Assembly: GCA_023544495.1 (NCBI GenBank)
Contig: JAMJFV010000135.1
Span: 1 to 5,415 of the forward strand
Length of the DNA: 5,415 nucleotides
From: ANME-2 cluster archaeon
GTDB lineage: Archaea > Halobacteriota > Methanosarcinia > Methanosarcinales > Methanocomedenaceae
Direction of reading: 5' to 3'
The position numbers and the translations under genes were made by a program. Numbering within the stretch: position 1 is the first letter of the stretch; each line of letters begins with the position of its first letter. Under the pieces are notes generated by a model that had not been told where the DNA came from, searched no databases, and saw only the letters and a program-made list of their open reading frames with translations. Of this stretch, positions 5,354 through 5,415 are shown piece by piece.

Positions 5354-5415
5354 TTATGGAAGATCCAGGGAGACCCTTTTATGCTCATCACCTTCCTGTA
5401 TATCGGCATATTCAC
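5354..5415 (-). CDS. Probable C-terminal end of an unidentified protein, cut by the window edge
   Basis: Nineteen codons precede a TAA at 5356-5354 on the minus strand, reading EYADIQEGDEHKRVSLDLP. The acidic, hydrophilic composition and ordinary codons for this genome look like a true protein tail. Downstream the DNA becomes AT-rich and has a T5 run (5313-5309) and an inverted repeat, fitting a gene end. If real, it converges on the phosphodiesterase gene. The segment is too short to name a family. The competing reading is a plus-strand gene starting at ATG 5381 (MLITFLYIGIF), which cannot be ruled out. Confidence 0.4.
   Translation of the reverse strand, partial: EYADIQEGDEHKRVSLDLP

Noticed and set aside
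5381..5415. Start of a plus-strand membrane protein (MLITFLYIGIF) with AGGGAG upstream
   Set aside because: Only 12 codons are visible, and its antisense frame gives a more convincing protein tail with a proper stop; kept as an alternative only.

Overview
The window reads as a euryarchaeal chromosome segment, most like Methanosarcinales or ANME-2-type archaea (inference; no marker gene is present). The evidence is archaeal TATA boxes with purine-rich BRE-like flanks, GGAGG-type Shine-Dalgarno sites matching the archaeal 16S tail, frequent AGG/AGA and ATA codons, one probable leaderless gene, and many N-glycosylation sequons in the exported domains.

Layout. At the left edge a minus-strand gene of unknown function probably begins (1-142), with a TATA box behind it. 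Next on the minus strand is a secreted protein of the AttH/CrtC lipocalin-like family (274-1329) with its own consensus promoter in very AT-rich DNA. A two-gene minus-strand ABC transporter operon follows: the ATPase (3411-4355) is upstream and the ABC-2 type permease (1507-3414) downstream, joined by a TTGA stop/start overlap. A 132-base divergent promoter region separates it from a plus-strand YfcE/MJ0936-type metallophosphodiesterase (4488-5030), which looks leaderless. The 323 bases from 5031 to 5353 hold no convincing gene. They consist of a GC-rich half, then an AT-rich half with a small hairpin followed by Ts, an inverted repeat and a TATA-like box. At the right edge the tail of a minus-strand gene is the best reading (5354-5415).

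How the genes work together. The ATPase and permease clearly form one exporter. The permease carries an unusually long extracytoplasmic coiled-coil insertion, near-symmetrical about a CX8C loop and rich in N-glycosylation sequons, which is the most distinctive feature here. The lipocalin-like protein lies just downstream on the same strand and could act in the same envelope or lipid context, but its own promoter argues against simple co-transcription. The phosphodiesterase is divergently transcribed and has no evident functional link. I see no CRISPR array, insertion sequence, tRNA or rRNA, and no convincing multi-gene novel system. The unusual permease architecture is the best lead.
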